From Monosporascus cannonballus (taxonomy: Eukaryota > Ascomycota > Sordariomycetes > Xylariales), in contig QJNS01000077.1 of assembly GCA_004154925.1 (NCBI GenBank), positions 62,001 through 126,000 on the forward strand: a stretch of 64,000 nt of DNA, in the 5' to 3' direction. The notes under the pieces are model-generated. The model worked only from the letters and a program-made list of their open reading frames with translations. It made no database searches and was not told where the DNA came from. The position numbers were made by a program, and so were the translations under genes. Below are positions 33,172 through 45,300 of the stretch, piece after piece. The stretch's first letter is position 1. Each line of letters opens with the position of its first letter.

Positions 33172-34499
33172 TTATGCCACCACACCATTTGCCTCTACCT
33201 CTTTCTTTTCCTCATTCAGGGGGATTGTAGAACCTGCACCGTTTATCTCGGCGAGCGTCTTCTGCACTGCCGCCAGAAACCTAGTCACCTCCTCCTCAGT
33301 CCCTACTGTAACCCGCAGGCAGCCAAGACAGCCATGCTCCTTACCCCTGAACCGTACTACGACGCCTTTGACCTCCGCCAGTCTCTCATACACGGCCAGG
33401 GCTGTTGCATTGTCGGGTTCGCCTTTGGCGTTCAGGATCTCATACAGCAAGAAGTTGCTGGCTGTCCCGCCCCTTAGCCGCCCAACTCCTTTGATTTTCG
33501 GTAACTCCTCTATCAGCCTATCCCGCTGCTTCATGATCCTTTCCCGGTTCGCTCGCATAACAGCAAGTCCGTCCTCCGAGATCACATAAGATGCCAGAGC
33601 GCTAGTCGGACTAGAGATGTTGTACGGCGCCTTCAGGCTGTTGAGGATGCGCGCGATCGGGGGTGACGTAAAAGCAGCTCCCAGCCGGATCCCTGCCATC
33701 CCGAAGGCTTTTGACAGTGTCTGCATCACTACCAGGTTCGGCCATTCAGCCACCCACTCCGCCAGTGATGCCCCTTCGGGTGCGAAGTCGATATATGCCT
33801 CATCAAGCACCACGACGCCGTTCCAAGTAGGGTGCTCAAGGACCCTTTTCACATCTTCCTTCGCTACTAAGGAGCCGGTCGGGTTTCCGGGCGAGCAGAG
33901 GTAGACTAGTTTGATATTCTTCTCGTTTGATAAAGTCGTGGCTACCTTTTCCGTGTCGAGCGCGAACGTCGGAGCCGGTAATAGGGGTACCTTGACCAAG
34001 CCGACGTCATTCACCTGCGCGGAGACGGAGTACATGCCATACGTCGGCGGACAGACAAGAATGCGATCTTGTCGGGGGACGCAAAAGCAACGTAGCAGCG
34101 CATCGATGGCCTCGTCGCTGCCGACGCCGACAAATAGATTATCCGGCGTGATTGCCTTGTCGGTGTGGTGGTGGGTATTACGCAAGTGGCAGAGCAGCTG
34201 CTTCAGGTCGCGCTGGTGGGGGTCCGGATATCTGTGAAGGCCGAGAAGATCTATTTCCGGGCCAGAAGAAGATGACGCAGCTGAGACAGCAGCGGCGGGT
34301 AATGACGGCCCGTACGCGTTCTCGTTTGCGTCTAGCAAAATGTTTGTGCCATCATCTTTATAATCGCTATGCCGACTTGATTTAGTACTTCAGCCAGCAA
34401 ACTTGAGGAGTTAGGCCAAACCCACTCTCGTGCACACCGATACGGCTCAAGCGCCAAGATGTTGGGCCTGGCGCAAGTTTGCAGATTGAAAGGTGACAT
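33172..34499 (-). CDS. HIS5: Histidinol-phosphate aminotransferase
   Basis: Two exons, 34499..34426 and 34375..33172, giving 425 residues. The first exon encodes the conserved MSPFNLQTCARPNILALEPY start. The 50-bp intron has a GTGGGT donor and an ACTAA branch point 12 nt before its AAG acceptor, and joins to DYKDDGTNILLDANENAYGP in exact frame. Further marks are VGVGSDEAID, CSPGNPTGS, DEAYIDF and the TLSKAFG segment whose Lys (about 247) binds pyridoxal phosphate; RVTVGTEEE lies near the end. The enzyme (EC 2.6.1.9) makes histidinol phosphate from imidazole-acetol phosphate and glutamate in histidine synthesis. A TGACTCA site 73 bp upstream indicates cross-pathway (CpcA/Gcn4) control. Confidence 0.96.
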
Positions 34500-35113
34500 T
34501 GTCTTGTAGCCCCGGACACAGACGACCCTGTGGCAGTGTTCGAGATCCCTATTCAATATATGTGTGTGGTTTGACTCAGTTACTGAGTCTCAATTCTGTT
34601 CGACGAAGTCTGCTCAGTGTCATATAAGGTTTCGGGATGCAATACGTAGTCCGGCTCCGGAGCGACTTAGCGACGCAGACTTCCATTGATAAGAATCTCG
34701 GTTAGAAAGATATGATGTAAGAGGACACAAAGCTGCGTAGCCGAGAAACTAAGGGGGTTTCTGTGCGTATCGTTGTCTACGTCTTCGAAACTGTCTTTAC
34801 ATCTGCAGAATAATGGGACGAAGACTACCATTTAATTTATTTCTACGGCCTGAAAGAGGCTCGTTGCTATACACACGGATTCTTTATTTCGTAAATGACA
34901 GTCATAGATGTATTTTATGCCACTATGCGTGCCTAAACTCTAATTATGCCCATCGCAATGGCATCTTCTTGATAAAAAGGGTTGCCGAGTAAAACAAACG
35001 CCATGCGCCTTGCTATATGTTACACGCCTGTACACGTTCTAATGCAATGGTTTCCCTTTTGTTCTGTACGAATGCGCCGCTTTACCTCCTTTCCCCTCCA
35101 TTTAGCCCACCGA
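34500..35113. other. Intergenic: histidine-gene promoter and GH76-gene 3' flank
   Basis: About 610 bp. Apart from the TGACTCA site nothing else is recognised. Confidence 0.55.
34572..34590. promoter_or_regulatory. CpcA/Gcn4 site (TGACTCA) with adjacent inverted half-site
   Basis: A perfect TGACTCA at 34572-34578 lies 73 bp upstream of the histidinol-phosphate aminotransferase start codon, followed after five bases by TGAGTC (inverted GACTCA) at 34584-34589. TGACTCA is the known binding site of the bZIP amino-acid-control factor Gcn4/CpcA, whose targets include histidine genes. Position and gene function agree. Confidence 0.75.
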
Positions 35114-36653
35114 TCATGCCATAGTCCAGGCGAGCATCAAGCACAGTCCCATCGAAGACCATCGCCAACCGGCGACAGCACTTCCCGAAACCCTTATCGG
35201 CGACTCGACTCTCTTAGTAGGCATCTCCGTGACAGGCAAATCGGATGTGGGCGTCGGTGAATCCTCAGAAGAGTCTCGGACGCGCTTGATCTCGCCTGCC
35301 TGGAATGGCGGCGTAGCTTCTTGGGCTAGTAGGCCTTGCACAGTCTCCAGCGCGCTCATCTGCTGCCCCAGGCCCGGTACACCATCATATCCACCCGTAT
35401 ACCATTTTTGCCCGCATGTCGTCCCATCTTCACCACCAGAGCAGGCCTTCCCAGCGGCGATTGCAGAAGCAGTCAGAAGCGTCCGGACCTCAGGTAGAGT
35501 GGACGGCATCATTCTCGTCGTGGCCCAGAGAAAGCGAGACACGTATCCTTTGAATGATTTCTGGTCGGTGTTGCATATCCCGTAGGGCTCGCAGGCTGCC
35601 TCGTACATGATATTCGTCGCGTTCTCGAACGGGCTGAAGTATACTCGAGCACCTTTGAGGAGCTTGGCGGTGCGGTCACCCCATGTCTCGTCTCCATTGG
35701 TGTAGTTGTATAGGACAGCTGCACCATATGTATAAACGGCCTGCGTATACGAAAACTGGTGCGGGTTGACGGTGGCGCAATTATCCTTGGCATCTACACC
35801 ATCATAGACGAAATACCATTGCTTGTCGATTAAACCAACGCTATCCGACCAATCCCATACCTTCTGTGCCCAATCGAAGTATGTGTCATTCCCAGTCATA
35901 CGCGCCAGGCGCGCTGACATCTGGAAAAAGCCGCCGTTGGAAATAGAATTTTTATAGTTCATACCATTGGGGTTGTCGGGGAAAATCTGCCAAGTGAATC
36001 CGCCTCCGCAATGTGTCGTGTTCCATCTGACGACCATGGAGTTCCAGATGTTGGTTGCGAGATCCAGCCAATGAGGAATAGATTCATCCGGCTGGGGAAA
36101 GTTTCGCTCGGCTGCCTCTAGTACAGCGAAGGCCCAGAAAGCCTGGTCGTCATTCCCGGTACTTCCTCTATGCTGCTCTGTCATATAATCGAAGTTGGGC
36201 CCAACCTGTGAGAGAAGCGCTTCCGTCACCACATCGTCATAGGTTGAATCTCCAGTGTAATGGGAGTAATCTAGCATAGCACCCCAAGCTGCGCCGGCTT
36301 GCCACCAGTCTATGAGGCAGTACGTTAGCCATTGCTCAAAGGAGAGGAGACGAAAACCTCACAGTGTGGTTCCGGGAAAACTCCGATAGTCTGTTAACAG
36401 GCAGTCAGTCGATGTGTGTTTAAGTGTCTGTATGTCATCTATACCTCTGGGGTTTTCGTCACGTTCCCACTATACCATGACATCGTCCCATGAGCTAGAG
36501 TACTAGCAACACTTCGGATAGAATCTAACACATCATCAGCCCATCTCATCAGCTTGAACTCGCGATTATCGTACCTGCGTTCACGACATCAAGGTCCTTT
36601 GGCGCCACGAAGGCTGCTGCGGCAGAGGCCGCCCGCACTGCATCGGCGATCAT
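35114..36653 (-). CDS. GPI-anchored GH76 alpha-1,6-mannanase-like protein (Dfg5/Dcw1 type)
   Basis: Four exons: 36653..36575, 36524..36445, 36390..36363 and 36309..35114, giving 460 residues. Exon 3 is only 28 nt. Introns are 50, 54 and 53 bp and frame is exact. The GH76 core includes SIRSVASTLAHGTMSWYSGN, YWWQAGAAWGAMLDY, the STGNDDQAFWAF segment with the catalytic Asp pair (116/117), and several Asn-X-Ser/Thr sites. The C-terminus is Ser/Thr/Pro-rich and ends in a hydrophobic tail (MGLCLMLAWTMA), as expected for a GPI anchor. Dfg5/Dcw1 proteins join GPI proteins to the cell-wall glucan. The N-terminus from the first ATG (MIADAVRAASAAAAFVA) is a weak signal peptide containing charged residues, so the true start could lie in an undetected upstream exon. 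Confidence 0.9.
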
Positions 36654-38914
36654 AGTGCTTATATTCCCGGTGAGATTTCAGGTATGCCGGAGGAGTGTTG
36701 TTTCGTTGGAGACTTAGAAGCGAATCGGCCCTTGCTTGTTAAGAAGTAAGGCAGATTAGGTATGATGTAGAGGATTGAAGATTGAACGAATGCCCTTAAC
36801 GAATGCAAGGCGGACCAAGATACTCAAGTATGGTTATTGCCCACGCCAGGTAGGAAGTGAAGTAAAGAAACAAGGAGTGCTGAAGGGAGTTCACCGACTT
36901 GTGTCACAGGGAATGATAAGGAAGAAGGATTGATCAAAAGAACGGCACTGTTGAGGAAAGAGTAAGTCGATGCGAATTAAGTAACAGTCACAGAAGCTGA
37001 AGGTGAAGTATGTCAACTCATTGTGACTTGAACATGTGAGCCTCCGCGTATATAAATTTTACCTTGGTGACTTATTGGTACCATGCAAACCGGCAGATAG
37101 CTAACGCCTAAGCGCGCTGCGAATCTGGATTGTGCTGCAAGAGGAAGTCAAGAATCATTATCTAGCACCTGGTTGGCTGGCTGTTCCGTTTCCAATCGGA
37201 CAAGGGTGGATGGGGTAGATCGAGGTGTAACCCATCGTCTATCTTTCCCAAGCAAGAAGTAATGTGATACCAAGCATCAGGTTGCTCAAGTGGACAATCC
37301 CAAGCATTGCCAATCGTCGGCCTCCCATTGGCGGCCGATAATTGTGTTTATTCTTACCTGCTTACAAGGCGTCCTAGGTATGTTGCTAGAGTCAAGAAGG
37401 GCCAAGGTAGTTAGTCATCTGCCCCTAGTCGACTGCAGGTATTACCGAAATCGTTCAAGTACTTTGTACCCATCGTCACGATGTACAAGAAACTCTTGAA
37501 GGAATCATAACCGGAATAACAGGCAAAAGAAATGGACGTGAATATCAGAAAACTAGGGCGCAACGCCAGTGCAGATTCCAGCTGATAGCAGCGAGCATTA
37601 GCGCATAGATTAGCCAAGAGTAGTGGGGACATGAGGACTTCTTGCAACTTTGGCTGGTTGTCAATTATTGGTTCTGTTTTTAGAGCCAGGTGCTACAAGG
37701 TGTCCTGAAATGACTTGAAAACGGACTCTTTTGGTAGTAGCGGTAGCTGGGGGTTCTTGAAAGTGCTGCACAGAATTTGACGGCTACTTAGTAACAGCCT
37801 TCGAGGTCTCTCAATGGTCTATTTCGGGATTCTAATGTTTGGAAAATGTGAATGAGGTAACTACAGGTCTGGTCCATAGACTGGGGAGGCAGAAACCCGG
37901 GATCCAATAAGCGATAATGGTATTTTATCTCGTCGCGAAAGGCCCTCTCCACGCTTGTGGTCTTGCCGCGCGGTTGCGTTAACCAACAGCTTGAGGGGTA
38001 CTGGATACCCGCCGATCCGACATGAACTTATCGGCAGCGCGCCTTAAAACCCTCCCTCCCTTCTCTGCTACGAGTCATTTGAAGTCTTTAGAAATGGCGT
38101 GATCGATCTATGTGTTTCACTTGTGCCAGGCTAAGTAGTCTTCCTACTAGCACATGTAGAAAATTCTCACATTTCACCTACTAAAATATAAGGCTGGCTT
38201 GACTATTTTGGCCAGGGTCTGAGACTCCTTACCATATCGTCAATTCCGGTCAGACTCTGATAGCCCTCCGGACATTAAAAGTCTAGACTAACAGCCGGCG
38301 CAACGTGACGCCAATAGAGCCACGAGCAATCACCTCTAAATGTCAAGCTACAAGGTGGAACGAAACACATGGCCGGATATGTGGTGATAAGACTTGAAGT
38401 CTTTGTATTTCATAGCGTTAGAGGCTTTTCTCGATGTTGCGTTACTTCTAGACTGGCCAGACCCGATTCTCCAGCCTCTAGACTACGCTATTGGGGTGGA
38501 AAAGCCAGCTACAGAAGAGCAATCGGCAATATAATACACTCCTGCTTCGGATATGCTCTAGGTCCAATGCAGAGTATGTCGGAGTTAGCTACCAGCAAAG
38601 TCTCCGAGAGTTTTCAATCTTTGAAGGTGGAGGTGGACATCAAGGACTGTCGTGATTATGTATTCAAACAATTCCCCCACGTATCCATCCTGACCCGTAT
38701 GGTAGGCAAGGAAACGCAACGAAGAAGGGGGGGGAAAGAATGGATAGGTTTATTTTTTTTTTTAAAAAAAAAAAAAAAAAAACAAAAGTTCCAGCACCAA
38801 CCGATTAAGAGAGTACCTGCCAGCGAAAATAGGAGAGAAAGGATGAGTTGGGGGAGGTAATTTGACAAAAATTCTGACCGTCGGTATAATGAGGAAATTT
38901 AACCCTCTATGAGA
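36654..38914. other. Intergenic, no gene seen
   Basis: About 2.3 kb upstream of the GH76 gene. Contains an 11-T run followed by a 19-A run at 38753-38782. The frame at 38369-38860 runs through that homopolymer and is unlikely to code. Confidence 0.55.
38753..38782. repeat. Poly-T/poly-A tract
   Basis: A run of 11 T is directly followed by about 19 A, forming a perfect self-complementary tract. It lies about 130 bp beyond the 3' end of the tRNA gene. It could be a simple-sequence expansion or the scar of an insertion. Confidence 0.8.
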
Positions 38915-39010
38915 TGGACTCGCGGGGAATCGAACCCCGGACCACTCCCAAGTTTCCCTTCATATTTAATGAGGTGCTAAGGGAGTATTATACCACTAAA
39001 CCACAAGCCC
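38915..39010 (-). tRNA. tRNA-Ala (anticodon AGC), with intron
   Basis: The minus strand folds as a tRNA. The acceptor arm GGGCTTG pairs with CGAGTCC, including a G3-U70 wobble, the known alanine identity element. The anticodon arm is CTCCC/GGGAG with loop TTAGCA..T, and the anticodon AGC is at 38978-38976. A 24-nt intron (38974-38951) sits at the usual place one base after the anticodon. The T arm is CGGGG-TTCGATT-CCCCG, giving a good B box, and the A box is TGGTTTAGTGG. The discriminator is A and CCA is not encoded. A TTTTT Pol III stop signal lies about 43 nt beyond the 3' end on the transcribed strand. The spliced length is 72 nt. The D stem has one T-T mismatch. Confidence 0.93.
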
Positions 39011-40950
39011 CGGTTGAGATTTCAAAATTTTAGTATAGTTTATATAGCGGTGTTAGCGAAGTGCAACCGTTTTTTCTCTCTTTTCCCGAATCCCGTACCC
39101 CCTAACCCTGCTTCGGGTGCTCTAGTGGAACGCCGGTGGAAGCTGGATCCGCACCCGTTTGGGAAGGCCATATGTGGCGCTTACTGTTCCGTGCTTATGG
39201 TTGTGATTACTAAACTCCAACTAGCCTGGTCATTTCTCAGGTGTGTTATTCGGCCGCCCTTCACCTCTTCCGGAAGCTCCGGGCGAGAGGCCCCGTATTT
39301 ACTTACTACATTACTTATATCTCGAGCCGAGCCCATAGCTCGGCTGAATCCTACGGAGGCTTTCGGCAGTATTCTACACCGGTAGGCAAGAAGTTGGCAG
39401 GTCGAATATTTCATGGATATTCGTTGTGGTTTTCCCAACAGTCATCAACCCGACCCTTTCGGCTACCGTTGCCTGTTGGCAGCAGTTCTCCCTGCTTACT
39501 GTCTTTGGAGCATTGTAGGATGGGGAAGCGGGCATCTCTAGGTGTGGGGGATCGCTTAGCGCAAAGCGGCGATGCACAAACCACATTTAAGTTCAGCTGC
39601 ACAGTCGTCTTCCCACCTGGTACCAGTTGACGATCCCAAGCACGCGCTAGGCTGAGCAACAGAATAGTTATTCAAATTAAGCCTAACTTTGTTGCACCTT
39701 AGTGTTGTGACACGGGAATGTTAATAGGTCTTCTGCTGGCGTAGGGCTACGAGCACATATATCCCCGAAATTCGCCAGTTGTGTGTGACCTACATCTTTA
39801 TAACAATTGCTAGGTATGTATAACGCTTACGTAGACGGTTGTAGATGCAAGACCTATGTCGCTGGTGAAGCCAGGTTAGAACCCTTGGGTTTCGAGTTTC
39901 TCAACTCACTCAACCACCTGGGGTCCTGGTCATCCCCTTGAACCCCCAAGTTGAAGCACACTAACGCCGAGTGCCGAGTCCATAGGCGCCAAGACATCGA
40001 TCATAGTGTTCTTTGATGACGATGTTGAATCCGGCAGGTGCGTTTCTCCCATTTTGCGGCACTGTAACGTTGTCGACCGCGGCTCCAAGCCGCTATGCCC
40101 AGACTTTTCTGTTTCCGAGTTTGGGTATTTGGGGTATTTGCTTCTCGCAGTCATCCATTGGGACCCAGGAATGCCTCGAAGACAGCTCACGGCTCGAGTT
40201 TTCTGTCAGGCCATCAAAGCCTCCTCCAGTTTACAGCTCGACGGCGTTGACCCACTCGGCGGAGTTGGGATATTCTCTGCAGATGGGAAAGCGGAGCCTG
40301 ACGTGGGTGCCCCAGAAGCCCATTTTCCCACGCTGGTGGAGAGGACTTGGTGGATTATAAGCGAGCTAAGGCATCCAGAGTAAGCAGATGTTGCGTTGTA
40401 CTGACAACTGCTCAATGATGCGTGAAAACGGCACAGTTATAGGCTTTGGATTGAGTTACTAATCCTTAATGCGTATGCCGCAAAACAAAGATCCCCCGAT
40501 CCAAGAGTACCAATCCTTGCAGCAACCGAAGCCCTACACGCCGCTCAGCGCGTAGATTCAACCCAATGAATGGGGAGTGCCCTCGGCACTAAGAGCTGGG
40601 GTGGCATAGGTCCGCTCTTTTAGGCAGCTATCAGATTCCATCGGTTAGACGAAGAGTTAGCAACTTCCGCTTGCGAACAAAACCAGGACATAGAACTACG
40701 GTATTAACCCTCGAAATTCGGAAAATGCTAGCGGCTCGGCTTAAGCTATATACAGCTAAGGAGTGAAGATCCCAAGCTTGCTTAATAATGGTCTAGCTGA
40801 ATTTAGTCTACAGCGAACATAAGCTAGCTATAATTAGAGCCATAAAATCCCAGACTGGGCAATCTTGAGGAGGCTTACATTAACTATTTCCGAGTTTCAA
40901 GGATGCAGTGGAGGCTGATAGACACCTCTTGGTACGGTGTCCGAGACGGC
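39011..40950. other. Intergenic flank of the AT-rich island, no gene seen
   Basis: About 1.9 kb of normal base composition between the tRNA and the island. The longest frame, 40006-40383 (+, 125 codons), has no recognised domain and could be a gene relic. Composition falls sharply to AT-rich after about 40950. Confidence 0.5.
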
Positions 40951-41891
40951 TTATTCTCTTATTTCAAAAAAAAATTCAATATACGTACACTCAAAGTTTA
41001 AATTAAACCTAGCTACTTAAGTAGATTTTTAAGCTAGGTATATGCGTTAAGTTAATAATCGCTATATTAAATATTATAAGATCTTATTAACTAAAAAATT
41101 GGTATAATTTAATATATTATTAATTAATAAAATTTTAATTTATATTAAATAATTTTACCCTGTATTTTTCATACATTTATTACTAATATTATTTAAATCG
41201 AGTTATCAAAATAGTTTAAATAACATTAAGGTTACAAGGTTTTCAAATATTTTTATAAATTATATAAAATTAAATATAATATAATACAGTCGAATATATA
41301 TAAATATTAATGAGTTTTCGTTTATTAAATCTTATGTAAATAAACGTTAATTACTAAAAATAATCAAATTAAAAAAACGTTTACTTTTAAAATAAATTAA
41401 ACTTCAAATAACGAAAACGCGTTTAGTCGAACAATTAACGAGTTCGAAATAAATAAAATCCTATAAAGTACAGTTATTTCTAATAACTGTTATCGATATA
41501 AAAAAGATTTTTGATAATTATACTTAAAAGATTTAACGGTATTTCGAATAATTAAAAGGTTATAATTTATTAATTTAATTAAATTAAAAAACTTGTATAT
41601 AGAAATACTTAATATTATCGAAAAATATAAAATATATAAAGTGAAATCGAATAAAATTTAATAATCGGAGGCGATAAAAAGATTTAATTTATTTTTACAT
41701 AAAATATATTTATATAACTTAAGTTTTTTAAAAATATAATATTAGAAAAAGTTAAATCGAAATTAATTTTAATATTATTTGTAATTATACAGTTTGAATT
41801 TTCGCAGTTAATATATTAATGCTAAATATATAAGTTTATTAAATTTCGTAAAGTTTAATAAAATAAAAGTTTAAAAATACGCAAAAAATAT
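40951..41891. other. Unassigned AT-rich DNA left of the older retroelement
   Basis: About 940 bp of highly AT-rich sequence with no recognisable frame or terminal repeat. It is probably the remains of an older repeat. Confidence 0.5.
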
Positions 41892-41896
41892 ATAAT

Positions 41897-42306
41897 TGTT
41901 ATAAAAACAAAAGTCTTTATTTTAAAAAATCTATTTTTAAGGCCTAGCGCGAATCGCTACGGCTAAATTTCGGACAAAAAGGCTTGGCATCTTAAGGTGA
42001 TTTAAATAATCTAGGTAATCTGTTTTTAGATAATATAAATGTAACAGATTTACAATATACTTATTAAAAATAGAAGAATATATAACGAACTAGTTTTTTA
42101 TATAAATAATAACTGATTTAATGTTACTTGTTAATTTTTAATTTAAGTTTATAGCTAAAAATAATTGTTTTTTATTATAAAAAATATATAAATTGTTTAA
42201 CGAATAAACTTTAAAATTATTTTGTATATTATTATTATCTATAAATTTAAATGTTATTTCGAGTATTACTTATATCTTTAAATAAATATATAACAGGTTC
42301 GTTGTA
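41897..42306 (+). repeat. 5' LTR of older retroelement
   Basis: 410 bp. It starts TGTTATAAAAAC, matching TGTTACAGGAAC of the younger copy after C-to-T/G-to-A changes, keeps the diagnostic AAGGCCTAGCGCG block at 41938-41950, and ends in TTCGTTGTA. Confidence 0.85.
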
Positions 42307-45300
42307 TTTTGTTAATTCTTTAATTAATAACTGGTGAATAATTTATCGCCTAATTATAATACAAGTTTTTTTAAATTTAATGCAAACGATAATATAAGAT
42401 AATACTTAAAAATAAATAATATATCGAATTTTTATTATAAAATAATAAAAATTAATTATCTAATTAAATAACTTCTTTTTTTAAAGATTTTTAAATAATC
42501 AATAATATAGTATTAGTAATTATCCGATCGTAAAAAAGCCCTTTTTTAATAATAATTTACCTCTGTAAAAATATTATTAAAGTTTAAATATTTAAAATTA
42601 AGAGAAAAAAAAGAAAAACTATAAAGCTTAATAAAAGAGGAAAAAAAGAATTAACGTTTAACGAAAAGTTTTATATTTTAATAATAGAAGTTAAAGCTTT
42701 AAAAAAAACTAAATACGTTTAATAACGAAACTCTTCGATTTTATTATAATTTGACGCGAATTCATTTTGTAAAATAAATATATTGTTTTTATTTATTATA
42801 AAATATTATATATTAAAAGTTATAAATTAATTTTAAGTCTTATAACCAAATTCTTAATATAAAGGGATTTTTAATATAAGTTAGATTTTATTTTAAGTTT
42901 TATATCAATTCTTTAACGAAAAAAATTAAAAAATAATAGCTATTTTGTAATTACTAGCAAGAAAATACTTTTATAGTCTAAGCTTATTATAAAGGATTAT
43001 TTACAAAATTATTTTTAAAAACTTTCGGATATAAATAATTATATTTTTAATAAATACAAGTATTTTAGAACTAAAGCAAGCTTTATTTAAAAATTTGAAT
43101 AAAAAATAATACGTAATTAAGTAACTTTATTTTTTTCGCTAAATCAAGTTAATATTTAAATGTGTAACCGAATTTAATTGCTTAATTATTATTTTTAACT
43201 TATTAAAAACTTTTTATTTTATTTTTGTTATAACAACTTATTGTTTTAAGTTAAAAAAGAATTACATATAAAATTTAAAATGAGATTTTTTGTTAAATAT
43301 ATCAATAAAATTATTATTACAGATTACCGAATTTTTATTCCATATTTTTTAAAAAAACTAAAAGATAATAATAAAAACTTAAATAACAAATTTAAAAAAA
43401 TAAACAAAAACATTAAAAGAAAATAAATGTCATTTTAAAAAAATTCAAGAAAAATAAGTTCAAAATAAAGTATTTTAATTATAGCAAAAAAAACATTTTA
43501 AAAACGAATATCGTTTTTTTCTTAAAGAAAATTCCAAAAAAAGAATTTTTTAACTTTAGAAAAAAACTAAAATAATTAAATAAAAAACCGAAAATAAAGC
43601 AAAAAAATAAGAAAAAAGAAATTAGTTTAATTTTTTCTTAGCTAAAATTCATTATTTTTATAATCGTTTAAATTTACAGCGATATGTAAAAATACGAAAA
43701 TTATTTTAATTAATAGAATTTTAATATTAAAGTTTGCAAATATTATTTAAAATAAACGTCTTTTGAAATAATTATTAAATTAAGTTATTTTTATTGTTTT
43801 AATATTTAAAATTATAAAATATATAATAAAAACAGTTAATTTCAAGTAGATATTAAAAAGTATAGATAATTATTTTTCGAATTTTATAGATTTTTAAACA
43901 TACGATATTTATCAAAAAAAAACCGCGAACTTTTACAATTTATTATATTTTAGTATTTATTAATACGATAATTGTTTTATTTATTTTAAAATTAAAAAAT
44001 AATAACTTTTAACTAGAATAAAATAACGAAATACTTACTAAGTTTGACAATATATGCTAATATATAAAAACTTTTTAATAACTAAAGTATTTTAAGTTTT
44101 GTTATTTGTATTTAAAATTAAAACAAAATTAAAAAGTATAAGATAACGAAAACGCAATACTAATTACAATATTAAAAAATCAGCAATTTCAAACTTTAAT
44201 TAAAGTTTAAACACTTTAATTCATTTTATAAAAACTAGCTGTACATATTATTACAAAAAGTTATATCGTAAGCATATTTAGATTATTTTTCGATATTTTG
44301 CATTTACTATAAACATTTAAATATAAAAACGTTTTTTTAACAATTAAATCTTTAATTTTATAATTTAAAAATAACAAAACAGAAAACCGAACTTAAGAAT
44401 AAATATTTAAAAATATTAATACAGTTAAAAAATATATATAAACAATTACTGTATTAAGTATGTCGTTAAAAGAAGTTCGAAAATAAAAACGTTTTTTCGT
44501 AAGCAAATTGTATTAATTAAAAAACGTTAAAAATCTTTAATGTTAAAATATCGAAAAGCTTAAATTTATAAAATTTTATATACGGTAATAAAAAAGTACG
44601 TAATTAAACTAAAATCTTTTTAATAGAAAAATAAAACGTTTAAAATTATAATTAATTCGAGAATAAAAAGATAATTTATTTTTATAAAAAAATTCAGATT
44701 TTTTTAAAAAAATATAAAATAAAGTTTTATAAGTTATATACGATAAATACAAACATATATAAATGCGAAAACTAATAAGTGTTTAAAAAACCGATAAATT
44801 TTTAATATAAACTTAAAAATATTAAAAATAATCTTTTCTAAATATTTTAGATATTTTAAAATATAATATTATTTTAAAAATATTATAGCTTAAATTTAAC
44901 AACTTACGTATTAATTAGAAAAATTAAACCTTTTTATAAAACGATAAAATAATAAAATTAAAAACTTATCGCAAAATTTATTTTAAAATTTAAAATATTT
45001 AAATTTCGAATTAAATTTATATTATAGTATTTAAATATCGAAAATTTATTAAATTATTAACAAATAATCAATTATAAAGTATTACTATATAATTAACAAG
45101 ATTATTGTTTTTAGCTTTATAAAATTTATTATATAAATTTAAAAAAAACTTGTTAAAACAAGTATATAATTAAATTTAAAAAAAGAATATATTTAATCTT
45201 TTGAATTTTTTTTATTAAATATTCCGTTTTTATAGTATTAAAGTTAAAAAACAATAAATTAAAAATTAGCAAAAACTAAGATTTAGTTTATTAATAAATA

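Noticed and set aside
36554..36575. 22-bp intron in the GH76 gene
   Set aside because: Too short to be spliced; the 50-bp intron 36525-36574 keeps frame and gives the conserved sequence.
38369..38860. 163-codon plus-strand frame
   Set aside because: Runs through the poly-T/poly-A tract and translates it as Phe/Lys runs; not a gene.
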